Positions 4,771-6,087 of a stretch of 6,087 bases of DNA are shown here, in pieces. Each line of letters starts with the position of its first letter. Position 1 is the stretch's first letter. Under the pieces are notes generated by a model. It made no database searches. It was not told the DNA's origin and worked only from the letters and a program-made list of their open reading frames with translations. Position numbers and translations under genes: made by a program. Origin of the DNA: an uncultured Clostridia bacterium (GTDB lineage: Bacteria > Bacillota_A > Clostridia > Oscillospirales > Oscillospiraceae); assembly GCA_946408145.1 (NCBI GenBank), contig CAMJQX010000103.1:1-6087 (forward strand), given 5' to 3'.

Positions 4771-5520
4771 CTATTTCAATAGTTCCGGCACGAAGTAGCC
4801 CACCTGCTTGAACCACCACGGCCAGTCGTGCGACACGTCGCTGCCCCAGTAGTCGACCCAGGCGGGGATGCCCTTTTCGACGAGGATGCGGTGCAGCGTG
4901 CGGGTGTAGTCTGTCAGCTCCCAGGGGCCCTGCCCGACGCAGATGATGGCGCGGTGCCGGCGGTAGAGCGCGAGATAGGGGTGGTCGTAGGGCATGTTGG
5001 AGAGGTAATTTACCGGGGAGTTGAGATAGACGACGTCGTCCATGTAATCGCCGAAACCGTAGCTCGCCTCGTACAGACCGCTGAGCGACAGCAGCTGGTC
5101 GAAGAGCTCCGGGAAACGGAAATAGAGGTTCGCGGCGTGCATGGCGCCGAGGGAGCAGCCGAAGGCCGTCACCCCCGGATCGACCTGCCAGCCGTAGCCG
5201 CGGCAGAAGCTGCGGATATAGGGCACGACCTCGTCCGTCAGATAGCGGATCCACGCCTCGTGGCGGCGGATGCGCCAGTAGGGGTCGCCGCCCGTGTCCG
5301 ACCAGGTCTCCCCGTCTATCGTGTCCACGGAGAAGACCGTGGCCTGCCCCGAGTCGAGGAAGGGGGCCCAGGCGTCGATCATGCCGAAGTTCTCAAAATC
5401 GAAGAAACGGCCGTTCTGGCAGGGGATAAACAGCACCGGCTTGCCGCCGCGGCCGTAGACCTTGAGCTCCATCACCCGGCCGAGCGCCGGGCTGTACCAT
5501 TTATCGTAATACATATCCAT
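4771..5520 (-). CDS. Esterase-family alpha/beta hydrolase (PF00756-like)
   Basis: This 249-residue protein resembles the putative esterase family that includes esterase D, enterochelin esterases and mycolyltransferases. An early strand VLFIPCQNG (29-37) is followed by a nucleophile elbow GCSLG (121-125) with S123 in the context TAFGCSLGAMHAANLYFRFP. Near the C-terminus SHDWPWW (230-236) supplies the catalytic histidine H231, in the H-D/E-W context typical of this family. The acid is not obvious, because the usual Asp after the penultimate strand is replaced by GQGPWELTD (196-204), leaving E201 or D204 as candidates. No signal peptide is present, so it acts in the cytoplasm. The ATG at 5520 follows GGAGG within the last codons of the upstream gene, whose stop is three bases away. 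A second ATG two codons later is possible. Confidence 0.88.
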   Translation of the reverse strand: MDMYYDKWYSPALGRVMELKVYGRGGKPVLFIPCQNGRFFDFENFGMIDAWAPFLDSGQATVFSVDTIDGETWSDTGGDPYWRIRRHEAWIRYLTDEVVPYIRSFCRGYGWQVDPGVTAFGCSLGAMHAANLYFRFPELFDQLLSLSGLYEASYGFGDYMDDVVYLNSPVNYLSNMPYDHPYLALYRRHRAIICVGQGPWELTDYTRTLHRILVEKGIPAWVDYWGSDVSHDWPWWFKQVGYFVPELLK

Positions 5521-5523
5521 GGT

Positions 5524-6087
5524 TCATTCCTCCAGATCGTAGAGAAGCGTGGGCAGGAAGAAGGGGATCTGCTTCTCCCAGCTCGCCTCGCAGTGCCGCC
5601 CGCCGGGGACGATGCGCGCCGTCAGGCGGACGCCCCGCTCGAGCAGCAGGCTGGCGAAGCGCCGGAAGTTCCGCGCCGTGCTGCGCCAGCCGAGCTCCTC
5701 CTCGCCCATGTCCATATAGACGACGGTGTCCACTCCGAAGTCCGCCGCGCGCAGCAGGGCCTCCAGCTTTTTCGGCCCGAAGTCCAGCGAAGGAGACAGG
5801 GCCGCCGCGCGGGAGAAGACCTCAGGGAAACGGCTCACCGCGTAGAGGCTCATCAACCCGCCCATGGAGCTGCCGGCGATGAAGGTGTGCCCGCGATCGG
5901 GCAGCGTCGGGTACAGGCGGTCGATCTCCGGCTTGAAGCTGCGGATCAGCCAGTCCATCGTCAAGGGGCCGCGCCCCTCGATCGACCCGAAGCCGCGGGC
6001 GGTGAAGGAGTAGGGCGCGTATTCCGACAGGCGGCCGTTGTCCGGGTCGTGATTGCACTCCACCGCCGCCACGATCAGCGGCGTCTC
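5524..6087 (-). CDS. Esterase-family alpha/beta hydrolase, 5' end beyond the window
   Basis: The C-terminal 187 residues are visible; the frame stays open to the right edge (ETPLIVAAVECNHD), so the GTG at 6072 is an internal valine inside a core beta strand, not the start. Counting from the window edge, the nucleophile elbow is GSSMGG (72-77) with S74. The acid candidate is D126 in YMDMGEEEL, and the histidine is H165 in PGGRHCEASW. This is the full triad layout of PF00756 esterases such as Fes/BesA-type and IroE hydrolases. Family members are typically 250-280 residues, so roughly 60-90 are missing. It is the first visible gene of the operon with the 4771-5520 esterase and the ATP-grasp enzyme. 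The two esterases share only the general motifs, so they are distant paralogues at best, with probably different substrates. Confidence 0.9.
   Translation of the reverse strand, partial: ETPLIVAAVECNHDPDNGRLSEYAPYSFTARGFGSIEGRGPLTMDWLIRSFKPEIDRLYPTLPDRGHTFIAGSSMGGLMSLYAVSRFPEVFSRAAALSPSLDFGPKKLEALLRAADFGVDTVVYMDMGEEELGWRSTARNFRRFASLLLERGVRLTARIVPGGRHCEASWEKQIPFFLPTLLYDLEE

Noticed and set aside
3130..4782. A 550-codon plus-strand open frame across the ATP-grasp gene
   Set aside because: It is antisense to a protein with complete ATP-grasp motifs. Its translation is Val/Ala/Asp/His-rich low-complexity sequence typical of GC-rich shadow frames, and it runs through the 3500-3533 terminator and the 3035-3421 gene.

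Overview
The window most likely comes from a Clostridia-type member of the Bacillota. The signs are strong AGGAGG-like ribosome binding sites, sigma-A promoters with 17-bp spacers, intrinsic terminators with U-tracts, a transcription-terminating SAM-clan riboswitch, and dense operons with short overlaps. By eye the right half (3540-6087) is GC-rich, the hipBA genes are intermediate, and the first 1000 bases and the 2671-2870 intergenic stretch are clearly AT-richer. This suggests a mosaic chromosomal or accessory region. No transposase, integrase, tRNA, rRNA or CRISPR array is visible.

Layout, left to right. (1) A hairpin at 78-115 lies beyond the 3' end of two small overlapping minus-strand genes of unknown function (148-450 and 447-860). 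(2) A 12-bp hairpin (925-952) with a U-run probably ends the next operon, and it overlaps a second inverted repeat (885-922). (3) A hipB-hipA toxin-antitoxin operon (minus strand, 1023-2656) has a 4-bp ATGA overlap, a very good promoter, and an imperfect 39-bp palindrome beside its -35 box. (4) Pointing the other way, a promoter at 2840-2868 drives a compact SAM-clan riboswitch (about 2875-2962). Its expression platform is a textbook antiterminator/terminator (2956-3006), and it controls one 128-aa protein of unrecognised family (3035-3421). (5) A strong hairpin at 3500-3533 closes the convergent operon on the minus strand, which reads, in transcription order, partial esterase (5524-6087), second esterase (4771-5520), ATP-grasp ligase (3565-4755).

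How the parts work together: HipB should repress its own operon and neutralise the HipA kinase. The riboswitch should turn off the orphan protein when S-adenosylmethionine is plentiful, which ties that protein to sulfur, methionine or methyl-group physiology. The right-hand operon pairs a carboxylate-activating ATP-grasp enzyme with two alpha/beta-hydrolase esterases, so it looks like a small make-and-cleave or tailoring pathway for an unknown ester or amide. The two most interesting signals are the riboswitch with its orphan protein and the esterase-esterase-ATP-grasp cluster.
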